Source: Thiotrichales bacterium
GTDB lineage: Bacteria; Pseudomonadota; Gammaproteobacteria; J044
Assembly (NCBI GenBank): GCA_024762895.1
Contig: JANTGN010000017.1
Span: 1 to 23,071, forward strand
DNA length: 23,071 bases
Direction of reading: 5' to 3'
Shown: positions 1 through 5,688 of the stretch, piece after piece
How positions within the stretch are numbered: position 1 is the first letter of the stretch
Layout of the letters: every line of letters starts with the position of its first letter
The notes under the pieces: generated by a model
Seen by the model: the letters and a program-made list of their open reading frames with translations, nothing else
What the model was told of the DNA's origin: nothing
Database searches by the model: none
Translations under genes and position numbers: made by a program

Positions 1-56
1 CCAGATGTAAACACCAAAACTTAATGGATTATCACTGTTAAAGGACTTAACACACC

Positions 57-590
57 ATGCCCAATTACCGACGAAACCGCATTCAAGGCGGCTGTTACTT
101 TTTTACCATCAATTTACTTGAGCGCAACCAGAATGCACTGCTTATCCAGCAGATTGATCTATTACGTCACGTGGTGAGGCGTGTCCGGGAACGGCATCCC
201 TTTCATATTGATGGATGGGTGGTGTTACCTGACCACATGCATTGTATCTGGACCTTGCCACAAGGTGATGATGATTATGCTAAACGTATTCGGCTGATTA
301 AGACGTTGTTCTCGAAGGCAATGCCAAAAATAGAGCGGCGTTCCTATGTGAGGCGACGAAATGGTGAACGTGGCATCTGGCAACGCCGTTATTGGGAGCA
401 TACGATCAGGGACGAGAGCGATTATGCTGTCCATATGGATTATCTTCATAATAATCCGGTCAAACATGGTTATGTGGATAAGGCCCTGGATTGGCCGTAC
501 TCAACCTTTAGGCACCATGTTCAACGTGGGTTTTACCCGGAAAACTGGGGTGTGGGCGATATGGATATTGATGTCGGTGAGCCGGGTTGA
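57..590 (+). CDS. REP-associated tyrosine transposase (RAYT, Y1/IS200-like superfamily)
   Basis: This 177-aa protein has the hallmarks of RAYTs, single-strand DNA nucleases of the HUH/Y1 superfamily that bind and cleave REP palindromes. Visible motifs are the metal-binding HUH pair H60-M-H62 in PDHMHCIW, the RAYT signature GIWQRRYWEHTIRDESDY (107-123), and the presumed catalytic Tyr129 in DYLHNNPV. The length fits the family (about 150-220 aa) and no motif is broken, so it may be active. The ATG is preceded by AAGGA at 41-45, with a rather long spacer of 11 nt. Downstream and elsewhere in the window are REP elements whose stem is preceded by GTAG, the tetranucleotide recognised by known RAYTs. 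Unlike an IS200/IS605 element it has no visible own terminal hairpins and is probably a domesticated single-copy gene. Substrate assignment is inference; the family call is firm. Confidence 0.93.
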   Translation: MPNYRRNRIQGGCYFFTINLLERNQNALLIQQIDLLRHVVRRVRERHPFHIDGWVVLPDHMHCIWTLPQGDDDYAKRIRLIKTLFSKAMPKIERRSYVRRRNGERGIWQRRYWEHTIRDESDYAVHMDYLHNNPVKHGYVDKALDWPYSTFRHHVQRGFYPENWGVGDMDIDVGEPG

Positions 591-643
591 GGTGTTTGGC
601 AGGTTAATCTTATATGGCGGAATAGGGTGGGTTAATTCCATGT

Positions 644-673
644 GGCGGAATACGCTGCGCTATTCCGCCCTAC
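644..673 (-). repeat. REP element R1 (intact, minus orientation)
   Basis: Stem arm GGCGGAATA, centre CGCTGCGC, arm TATTCCGCC, then CTAC. Read on the minus strand this is GTAG followed by a perfect 9-bp hairpin. It lies 53 bp after the RAYT gene and pairs with R2 at 762-791, the GTAG ends facing each other. A degenerate left arm (GGCGGAATA at 616-624) lies just upstream. Confidence 0.9.
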
Positions 674-761
674 GCAGAATATTGGTTTTATGGGGGTTTA
701 TGAAGCAGACCGATTTTTTGTCAAATAGTATTAGAGCTGGGTATGATTTTGATTAAATAGA

Positions 762-791
762 GTAGGGCGGAATAGCGCAGCGTAATCCGCC
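762..791 (+). repeat. REP element R2 (one mismatch, plus orientation)
   Basis: GTAG, then GGCGGAATA, GCGCAGCG and TAATCCGCC. The right arm has one change from the perfect stem (TAATCCGCC for TATTCCGCC). With R1 it forms an inverted pair (BIME-like) enclosing 88 bp that contains no gene I can support. Confidence 0.88.
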
Positions 792-847
792 GTATGAGCT
801 ACGTCCTATCCAGGCCTTATCCAGAAAACAGGGATAATGCTATGCGT

Positions 848-1192
848 TTATTCCTTGGAGTATGATTGGGCGCGATATTGCCGTGGCGTCATGCCTGTCC
901 AACGGGTAAAGGCGCGACTGAAACTGCTGGGGTCTTTGTAACCCAATGCAGCGGCGATCTGGTAGGTTTTCGCATTCGAAGAGGCGAGTAGTGTACGTGC
1001 CGAATTTAGCCGGCAATCGTCGACTATATGTGAGAATGTGGTGCCCGCCCGATGTAGACGACGGTTCAGGGTGCGTGGACTGATGCCTAGCACTCGTGCC
1101 GCTCGATCTATGGTTGCCTTTCCATCGAATATCAATGTCTCAACGGTTCGCAATAGTTTTTCCTGATTGAAGTCACTTCCATGTCTAGCCAT
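848..1192 (-). CDS. AraC-family HTH-only regulator (possibly a remnant)
   Basis: This 114-aa protein is essentially only the AraC/XylS double helix-turn-helix domain. Helices around ATIDRAARVLGISPRTLNRR are followed by the second HTH signature IAAALGYKDPSSFSRAFTRWTGMTPRQYR. It resembles the C-termini of the three larger AraC-type genes nearby but lacks their roughly 200-aa ligand-binding domain. The ATG at 1192-1190 is preferred over the GTG three codons upstream because AAGGTGG sits 5 nt before it. A stop at 1219-1217 closes the frame just upstream, and I see no decayed N-terminal domain in the divergent gap. It could be a short constitutive regulator or the surviving 3' part of a paralog. 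It diverges from the AraC-type gene at 1475. Confidence 0.75.
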   Translation of the reverse strand: MARHGSDFNQEKLLRTVETLIFDGKATIDRAARVLGISPRTLNRRLHRAGTTFSHIVDDCRLNSARTLLASSNAKTYQIAAALGYKDPSSFSRAFTRWTGMTPRQYRAQSYSKE

Positions 1193-1258
1193 TGTGCCCA
1201 CCTTATGCGCGTGGTCTTAAAGCAGTCCGTAATCATTGCATGTTGCCGGCTTTAAATC

Positions 1259-1274
1259 TGTCCAATTGTGGCCA
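1259..1274. promoter_or_regulatory. Candidate AraC-type operator, TGTCC-N5-TGGCCA
   Basis: TGTCC AATTG TGGCCA sits in the divergent gap between the HTH-only gene and the first full-length AraC-type gene. CCAATT occurs twice with a 10-bp period (1262-1267 and 1272-1277), the helical-turn spacing typical of AraC-family direct-repeat sites. A similar arrangement occurs at 5490-5505 upstream of the third paralog. The role is inferred. Confidence 0.35.
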
Positions 1275-1474
1275 ATTAATCGAATAGTTTTACAGCAAGA
1301 ACCAGGCCAAAAAAATGCTCAATCCTGCTAATTCGACGGCGCATGGCGTGGTCCAGCCAGCCGTTATTGTATCTAAAGGGTTGGGTGCTTTATGATGTGC
1401 GCTGTGGTGCATTGAGAAATACTCGATTTATTAGTGACTTATTCATCGCCTTGGCATCCAAAAGAGAAACACGG

Positions 1475-2497
1475 TTGGCTACACGTAAAGCGATAAAGAC
1501 CACTGTGCCGGTTATGCGCATGGCTCATCCACTGGCCTTTACCGGTTTTCTAAGAAGCATCGGCGCGCCTGTCGATAGCAGCTTTCGGCGTGCGCGACTC
1601 CCGCTCCTGTGTGAGGATCCCAATAGTTACGTGCCTGTTCACAGGGTGTGGTCATTTTTCGACGACATGACCGCACGCGAGTCCGAAGCGCTTGGCTGGG
1701 AAGCGGGTCGCTGGGCCCATGAAAACATGCTTGAACAGGGGCTCATGAGGCGTTTGGAGACGGCGCCAACGCTGGGTCGTGCGCTCCAGGATTTCGCTGT
1801 GCTGGCAACAGCAGAAAACACACATATTAGACTGGGTATGACGACCTGCGATAAGGATGTCCTTTTCTGGGTCCACAATGCCTTTGACGCCGATACACCT
1901 GGCTACCATGTAGCGCAGAGCTACTCGCTTGAGGTCATGCTTGCAGTGCTTCGGCATTTTGTTGGTGCTTCCTGGATACCCGAAGAAGTTGGGATTGAGG
2001 CGTTGTCGGTACCGGAACGCGCTCGGGCTATGCTGCCCGGTACCTGGATCAGGGCGGGACAGAAGGTGGGCTACATACGATTTCCACGTGTATTCCTAAG
2101 CCTGCCACCTGACCGGAAATGGCCCTCAGGGCCTGATGCTGGCAACGATGAGACAACGCTGCCCATTGCCGCTAGTCTGAATTTCTCAGAATCATTGGGC
2201 CTCGTTCTGGAAACCTATCTCTCGGAAGGTTGCCCTTCTGCCGAGAAGGTAGCGGCGTTGGTCGGTACCTCGAGTCGCACGCTAAAACGTCGTCTGGAGC
2301 GCGAAGGCTTAAGCTATTCGGACCTGGTGGATCGGGTGCGATATAATTTAGCCAGGCGGATGCTACAGGATTCCGACGTGAAGATGATCGAGATTAGTTA
2401 TGCGCTGGGTTATAGCGATCCATCCCATTTTGCACGGGGCTTTCGCCGTATGACCGGTGTAAGCCCTAGCGACTATCGCCACGAACGCTGTGGATGA
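1475..2497 (+). CDS. AraC-family transcriptional regulator, paralog 1 (ligand-binding domain plus HTH)
   Basis: The protein carries an AraC-type ligand-binding domain (Arabinose_bd, about residues 15-210, including GFLRSIGAPVDSSFRRARLP) and a C-terminal double HTH (about 255-335, ending ALGYSDPSHFARGFRRMTGVSP). The open frame reaches back to 1343, but I choose TTG 1475 (340 aa). It places exactly 13 residues before the MRMAH motif, the same as in both paralogs (MGQRIDTAAGVPI and MGKGLSVSSVVPV), and the extra 44 residues have no counterpart in them. An AAAGAGA-like weak ribosome site lies just upstream. The ligand is unknown; relatives of this architecture (OruR type) respond to small metabolites. 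It is one of three same-strand paralogs and probably arose by local duplication. Confidence 0.88.
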   Translation: MATRKAIKTTVPVMRMAHPLAFTGFLRSIGAPVDSSFRRARLPLLCEDPNSYVPVHRVWSFFDDMTARESEALGWEAGRWAHENMLEQGLMRRLETAPTLGRALQDFAVLATAENTHIRLGMTTCDKDVLFWVHNAFDADTPGYHVAQSYSLEVMLAVLRHFVGASWIPEEVGIEALSVPERARAMLPGTWIRAGQKVGYIRFPRVFLSLPPDRKWPSGPDAGNDETTLPIAASLNFSESLGLVLETYLSEGCPSAEKVAALVGTSSRTLKRRLEREGLSYSDLVDRVRYNLARRMLQDSDVKMIEISYALGYSDPSHFARGFRRMTGVSPSDYRHERCG

Positions 2498-2594
2498 GAT
2501 GCCAGCGGGTTCGAATTCTTGTTGGTGTGGACGAGTGATAGTTTTAAATAAATAATGACCGGTATTCAGTTGATATCAATACTGGGGGGTGTTG

Positions 2595-3650
2595 ATGGGG
2601 CAACGCATTGATACAGCGGCTGGTGTACCCATCATGCGGATCAGTCATCCGCTTGGGTATGCCCGTTTTCTCAGGAGCGTCGGTGTGCCAGTCGACAGCG
2701 CCTTTCGGCGTGCGCGACTTCCCCTTTTATGTGAAGATCCCAATAGTTACGTACCCGTTGTCAGGGCGAAGTCGTTTTACGAAGACATGGCCAGGCGTGA
2801 GATTGAGGCCTTAGGCTGGGAAACCGGCCGCTGGGCGCATGAAAATAGTCTGCACCATGGGTTATTAAAGCGTCTTGCGGCTGCGCCGACCTTGGGTCGT
2901 GCACTCTTGGACTTTTCTGCCCTGGCGCCTATCGAAAACTCAAACTATCGTCTTGGCATCACCCTGCGTGGTGAGGATGTACTTTTTTGGGTTCACGATA
3001 CCTTGATTACTGATATGCCGGGTTACAACATAGGATTGAGCTACGCGTTGTGGGTCATGTTAGGTGTCGTTCGGCATTTTGCCGGGGCTTCATGGTGGCC
3101 CGATGAGATCGGAATCAGGGATGCCGCGGTGCCTGCAGGCGTCAGGGATATGATTCCTTGTCCCATGATCATTCCAGCCCAGAAACGGTATTACTTACGA
3201 TTTCCCAAGGCCTTTCTGAGTCTACCGCCCGAGCAACACTGGGCCGCTGATCAATTTCGACAACCGAGTGAGTCCCCTCTGACGCTTGCTGGTAGGGAGG
3301 GCTTTACGGGGACGTTACAGCTCGTGTTGGAATCCTATCTTGTCGAGGGAGCTCCGACGGTTGAGGAGGCAGCGGCTTTGGTAGGCACCTCGAACCGCAC
3401 CCTGCGTCGTCGTCTGGAAGGCGAGGGAACGACCTATTCGGACCTGATTGACCAGGTAAGATTCGATGTCGCAAAGCGGTTGCTGCACGATTCAGATGTC
3501 AAGATGATCGATATTAGTAATGCACTGGGCTATAGCGACCCATCGCATTTCGCACGGGGCTTTCGCCGGATTGCGGGCGTCAGCCCCAGCGTCTATCGAC
3601 GCGATATGCTCCAGTTGGCCTCCAGTAATAACCATTCAATCGCCAGATAA
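2595..3650 (+). CDS. AraC-family transcriptional regulator, paralog 2
   Basis: This 351-aa protein has the same architecture as paralog 1, and long blocks are nearly identical (RRARLPLLCEDPNSYVPV; ALGYSDPSHFARGFRR). The ligand-binding domain covers about residues 15-210 and the double HTH about 255-335. ATG 2595 is preferred over GTG 2589 and TTG 2592 because a G-run (GGGGGG, 2584-2589) lies 5 nt before it and because the N-terminus then matches the paralogs. The gap to paralog 1 is 97 bp of AT-rich DNA without an obvious terminator, so read-through is possible. A REP (3659) starts 9 bp after the stop codon, a usual place for REPs. No dedicated target operon is adjacent. Confidence 0.92.
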   Translation: MGQRIDTAAGVPIMRISHPLGYARFLRSVGVPVDSAFRRARLPLLCEDPNSYVPVVRAKSFYEDMARREIEALGWETGRWAHENSLHHGLLKRLAAAPTLGRALLDFSALAPIENSNYRLGITLRGEDVLFWVHDTLITDMPGYNIGLSYALWVMLGVVRHFAGASWWPDEIGIRDAAVPAGVRDMIPCPMIIPAQKRYYLRFPKAFLSLPPEQHWAADQFRQPSESPLTLAGREGFTGTLQLVLESYLVEGAPTVEEAAALVGTSNRTLRRRLEGEGTTYSDLIDQVRFDVAKRLLHDSDVKMIDISNALGYSDPSHFARGFRRIAGVSPSVYRRDMLQLASSNNHSIAR

Positions 3651-3658
3651 CGTCCTAC

Positions 3659-3688
3659 GTAGGGCGGAATAGCGCAGCGTATTCCGCC
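3659..3688 (+). repeat. REP element R3 (intact, plus orientation)
   Basis: GTAG followed by GGCGGAATA, GCGCAGCG and a perfect right arm TATTCCGCC. It starts 9 bp after the stop of AraC paralog 2 and opens the REP mosaic. The base run just before it (CCTAC) forms a CCTACGTAGG palindrome with the GTAG head. Confidence 0.9.
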
Positions 3689-3740
3689 GCATAGAATCAT
3701 CCCAAAACACATGCGGCCGCCTCCATGAAGTATGGGTTAA

Positions 3741-3758
3741 ACCTACATCCCTGTAGGT
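3741..3758 (+). repeat. Mini-palindrome E, copy 1
   Basis: ACCTACA TCCC TGTAGGT: a 7-bp perfect stem with a 4-nt loop. It is followed by GTATTCCG, which resembles a truncated REP right arm. Confidence 0.75.
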
Positions 3759-3806
3759 GTATTCCGTTTTTGGGCGTTATTTCGTTTTGTTCGGGGTTTT
3801 GCATTT

Positions 3807-3836
3807 GGCGGAATACGCTGCGCTATTCCGCCCTAC
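3807..3836 (-). repeat. REP element R4 (intact, minus orientation)
   Basis: Perfect GGCGGAATA / TATTCCGCC stem followed by CTAC. Its GTAG end faces R5. Together they bracket the duplicated fragment of the symporter 3' end. Confidence 0.9.
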
Positions 3837-3864
3837 GGTTTCGTGATGGGGGTAGGCTTATGAG

Positions 3865-3976
3865 GCTAATTTATTTGGGCCTCGGCGGGAGGTACGCAGG
3901 CGTCTAATACTAACCATGGCCACCATGAGTGGGGTTTGCACCAGGAAGAATATGATCGCAAACAGGATGAAGTCAG
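3865..3976 (-). pseudogene. Fragment of bile-acid:sodium-symporter-family gene (3' end duplicate)
   Basis: Positions 3901-3976 match 4470-4545 at 73 of 76 bases, which is the 3' coding end of the intact symporter gene on the minus strand (encoding the FFLVQTPLMVAMV region). The similarity continues less well to about 3837. An extra base in the 3870-3900 stretch shifts the frame relative to the intact gene, and there is no 5' part: at 3977 the match stops and REP R5 begins 3 bases later. It is a non-functional leftover of a partial tandem duplication with REPs at both ends. Confidence 0.85.
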
Positions 3977-3979
3977 CAT

Positions 3980-4080
3980 GTAGGGCGGATTACACCTACA
4001 GGGATGTAGGAGGTAGAGCAAAGCACGAGCCCGAGCCCGAGCCGAGTGCAGCGTTAGTATGCCCCTTGGGTAAATCCGCC
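3980..4080 (+). repeat. REP element R5, interrupted
   Basis: A REP left part (GTAGGGCGGATTA, 3980-3992) is separated from its centre (GCAGCG, 4048-4053) and right arm (AATCCGCC, 4073-4080). The first break holds mini-palindrome E plus a CGAGCC-rich stretch. The second holds an insert containing GCCCCTTGGG. The arms are still recognisable on both sides, so insertions into a pre-existing REP are the simplest reading. Confidence 0.75.
3992..4025 (-). repeat. Mini-palindrome E, copy 2 (long version, inverted)
   Basis: CCTACA GGGA TGTAGG followed by AGGTAGAGCAAAGCA. This 34-nt stretch is the exact reverse complement of 4351-4384 and, like that copy, sits inside a REP. It is the clearest sign that E is a discrete repeated unit. 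Confidence 0.78.
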
Positions 4081-4119
4081 GCATAGAAATTATCCCACAC
4101 CACATGGAGTAGCCCCCAT

Positions 4120-4167
4120 GTAGGGCGGATTAGCGCAGCGTTTGTATGCCCCTTGGGTAAATCCGCC
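4120..4167 (+). repeat. REP element R6 with a short insert
   Basis: GTAG, then GGCGGATTA, GCGCAGCG, an insert TTTGTATGCCCCTTGGGTA, and the right arm AATCCGCC. The same GTATGCCCCTTGGGTA insert lies at the same place in R5, so R5 and R6 probably share a recent ancestor. Confidence 0.8.
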
Positions 4168-4177
4168 ACACCTGACT

Positions 4178-4193
4178 AGCAGCGTATTCCGCC
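4178..4193 (+). repeat. REP element R7, right half only
   Basis: AGCAGCG followed by TATTCCGCC, without the GTAG head or left arm. It abuts the second copy of the GAATCATCCC block, exactly as R3 abuts the first copy, which supports a duplication whose breakpoint lies inside a REP. Confidence 0.75.
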
Positions 4194-4245
4194 GTATAGA
4201 ATCATCCCAAAACACATGCGGCCGCCTCCATGAAGTATGGGTTAA

Positions 4246-4263
4246 ACCTACATCCCTGTAGGT
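4246..4263 (+). repeat. Mini-palindrome E, copy 3
   Basis: ACCTACA TCCC TGTAGGT, identical to copy 1 and in the same flanking context. It is therefore the duplicate of copy 1 rather than an independent insertion. Confidence 0.75.
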
Positions 4264-4319
4264 GTAATACGCTTTATGGGAGTTACTCCGTTTTGTTTGG
4301 AGTTTGGGGTTTGGGGTTT

Positions 4320-4396
4320 GGCGGAATACGCTGCGCTCGGCAATTGCTCCTGCTTTGCTCTACCTCCTACATCCCTGTAGGTGTATTCCGCCCTAC
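4320..4396 (-). repeat. REP element R8, split by mini-palindrome E
   Basis: Left arm and centre GGCGGAATACGCTGCGCT (4320-4337) are intact and TATTCCGCCCTAC (4384-4396) is intact. A 46-nt insert lies between them. In the homologous REP R4 (3807-3836) the same halves are contiguous, so R4 shows the state without the insert. Confidence 0.82.
4351..4384 (+). repeat. Mini-palindrome E, copy 4 (long version)
   Basis: TGCTTTGCTCTACCT followed by CCTACA TCCC TGTAGG and TGT. It is the exact reverse complement of 3992-4025 and lies within the split REP R8. Confidence 0.78.
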
Positions 4397-4435
4397 GGTT
4401 TCGTGATGGGGGTTGGGTTTGTCTGATGGCCGGGG

Positions 4436-5317
4436 CTATTTTATTGGGGCCTCGGTGGAGGTGCACAGGCGTCTGATACCAACCATGGCCACCATGAGTG
4501 GGGTTTGCACCAGGAAGAATATGGTCGCAAACAGGATGAAGTCAGAGCGCCCCAGCACGACGACGCCGATGACGGCAGTGATCCCCAGGTTTCGTGCAGT
4601 GAACTCCAGCAGCAGTGTAAAACAGTCTGTATCGGGCAGGCGGACGGCTTTGCCGATCAACCACCCGGTCGCCATAGCCAGTACCGAATACAGAATGGCC
4701 GCAGTCACCAGATCACCCAGATCACCCATGAGGTTTGCCCGTTGCAGGTACAGTATGATGCCAACCAACGCTGCCAGTGCGATCAGGCTGATACGTTGCA
4801 TGGCGGGTTGCCAGCGGGCGACGGCATCGGGCCATTGGGCCCTGATAAACATGCCGCCTGTAATCGGGATTATCAGCATGATGATGAGCTGCTGGATGGT
4901 TTTAACTACGGGAACATCGACAGTACCCTGGAAATCGAGTAACCAGGCGAAACCGATAGTAGCCACCACGGGTAGTTTGATCAGGCTGAGCAGGCTGGAG
5001 ATCGCTGTCAGTGTGACAGACAATGCGGTATTACCACGTGCCAGATAGGTGTACAGATTTGAAAGTGCACCTCCGGGTGATGCCGCGACGAGAATAATAC
5101 CGGCAACCATATAGGGCGGAGGAGCCAGGCCCCAGATCAGCAACGCAGCGATCAGTGGCAGCGCTATGACTTGCCCGATCACCGCCACGATCACCGCTTT
5201 CGGGTAATGCGCGACCCGTCGAAAATCCGCTATCGTGAGCGTCAGCCCTACCACCAGCATGATCAGGCCAACCACTCCGGGTATGGCGATGTTACTTAGA
5301 ACGGCATCGAGGGTCAT
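4436..5317 (-). CDS. Bile acid:sodium symporter (BASS/SBF) family transporter
   Basis: This 293-aa inner-membrane protein is almost wholly hydrophobic, with about 9-10 transmembrane segments. It carries the two conserved BASS regions: ASPGGALSNLYTYLARGN (79-96) and LLEFTARNLGITAVIG (236-251), the latter matching the crossover helix with the Glu and Asn that bind sodium and substrate in characterised members. Family members take up bile acids, pantoate, pyruvate or other organic anions; the substrate here cannot be told. The start ATG 5317-5315 has no clear Shine-Dalgarno. It lies between AraC-type paralogs 2 and 3 but in the opposite direction, so it may or may not be their target. A broken copy of its 3' end lies at 3865-3976. 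Confidence 0.9.
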   Translation of the reverse strand: MTLDAVLSNIAIPGVVGLIMLVVGLTLTIADFRRVAHYPKAVIVAVIGQVIALPLIAALLIWGLAPPPYMVAGIILVAASPGGALSNLYTYLARGNTALSVTLTAISSLLSLIKLPVVATIGFAWLLDFQGTVDVPVVKTIQQLIIMLIIPITGGMFIRAQWPDAVARWQPAMQRISLIALAALVGIILYLQRANLMGDLGDLVTAAILYSVLAMATGWLIGKAVRLPDTDCFTLLLEFTARNLGITAVIGVVVLGRSDFILFATIFFLVQTPLMVAMVGIRRLCTSTEAPIK

Positions 5318-5688
5318 TGCTTTGAGTCAAACTCAGGGTGTATTCGGATTTTCAATGATTGTACCGAAGGTATAAGTCTCGAACAATTTCAATGCCAAAA
5401 CCAATCTTAATGGTGCCGTAGTCGTAATGTTTGAACGTAATTCTACCGGCATCACAACCTTGCATCTTAATGAGTGATTCCAGTAATTTTGGCCTGAAAT
5501 GGCCAGAATGTTTTGTGGCAGGCACTAAAGTACTAACAAATCTATGAAACTGATTGCCTGAGTAAACATTGAATGGGGTTGTAACGACGCAAAATATGAC
5601 GCGGCCTGGAAACAGGCTGTTGAACTATATCGGGGTAGTCGGATGTTGATAAAGATCATTGCTGGCTAGTGTCGGCCACAGGTGGGAT
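5318..5688. other. Intergenic region between symporter and AraC paralog 3
   Basis: This 371-bp divergent gap is AT-rich and has no supportable gene or RNA. The only structured site I see is the TGGCC pair at 5490-5505. Promoters for both divergent genes must lie here, but I cannot place them with confidence. Confidence 0.5.
5490..5505. promoter_or_regulatory. Candidate AraC-type operator, TGGCC-N5-TGGCCA
   Basis: TGGCC TGAAA TGGCCA, two TGGCC half-sites with a 10-bp period, 184 bp before the chosen start of AraC paralog 3 and 173 bp before the divergent symporter. It shares pattern and spacing with 1259-1274. If real it could be an autoregulatory site or act on the symporter. Confidence 0.35.

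Larger units (their letters stand above)
3651..4435. repeat. REP/BIME mosaic with internal tandem duplication
   Basis: About 785 bp between AraC paralog 2 and the symporter gene hold no intact gene. They contain REPs R3-R8, four copies of a second palindrome (CCTACA-TCCC-TGTAGG), two copies of a short insert containing GCCCCTTGGG, and a two-fold duplication. The stretch beginning GAATCATCCCAAAACACATG occurs at 3694 and again at 4198, running through the stem-loop and on to the symporter 3' end. The stretch GGTTTCGTGATGGGGGT recurs at 3837 and 4397. The duplicate carries a copy of the symporter's last codons (see 3865-3976). Short reading frames here are composed of repeat sequence and are not called as genes. 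Confidence 0.85.

Noticed and set aside
361..756. Open frame of 131 codons overlapping the RAYT 3' end
   Set aside because: It runs in another frame of the RAYT gene and then through REP R1; composition is not protein-like.
1343..1474. N-terminal extension of AraC paralog 1
   Set aside because: The 44 extra residues have no match in the two paralogs. The TTG at 1475 aligns exactly with their starts.
3651..4435. Repeats considered as a CRISPR array
   Set aside because: Units are palindromic REPs in both orientations with irregular spacing and no uniform spacers, and no cas gene is near.
4413..5048. Long plus-strand frames opposite the symporter
   Set aside because: They are antisense to a well-supported membrane transporter and show no family motif or ribosome site.
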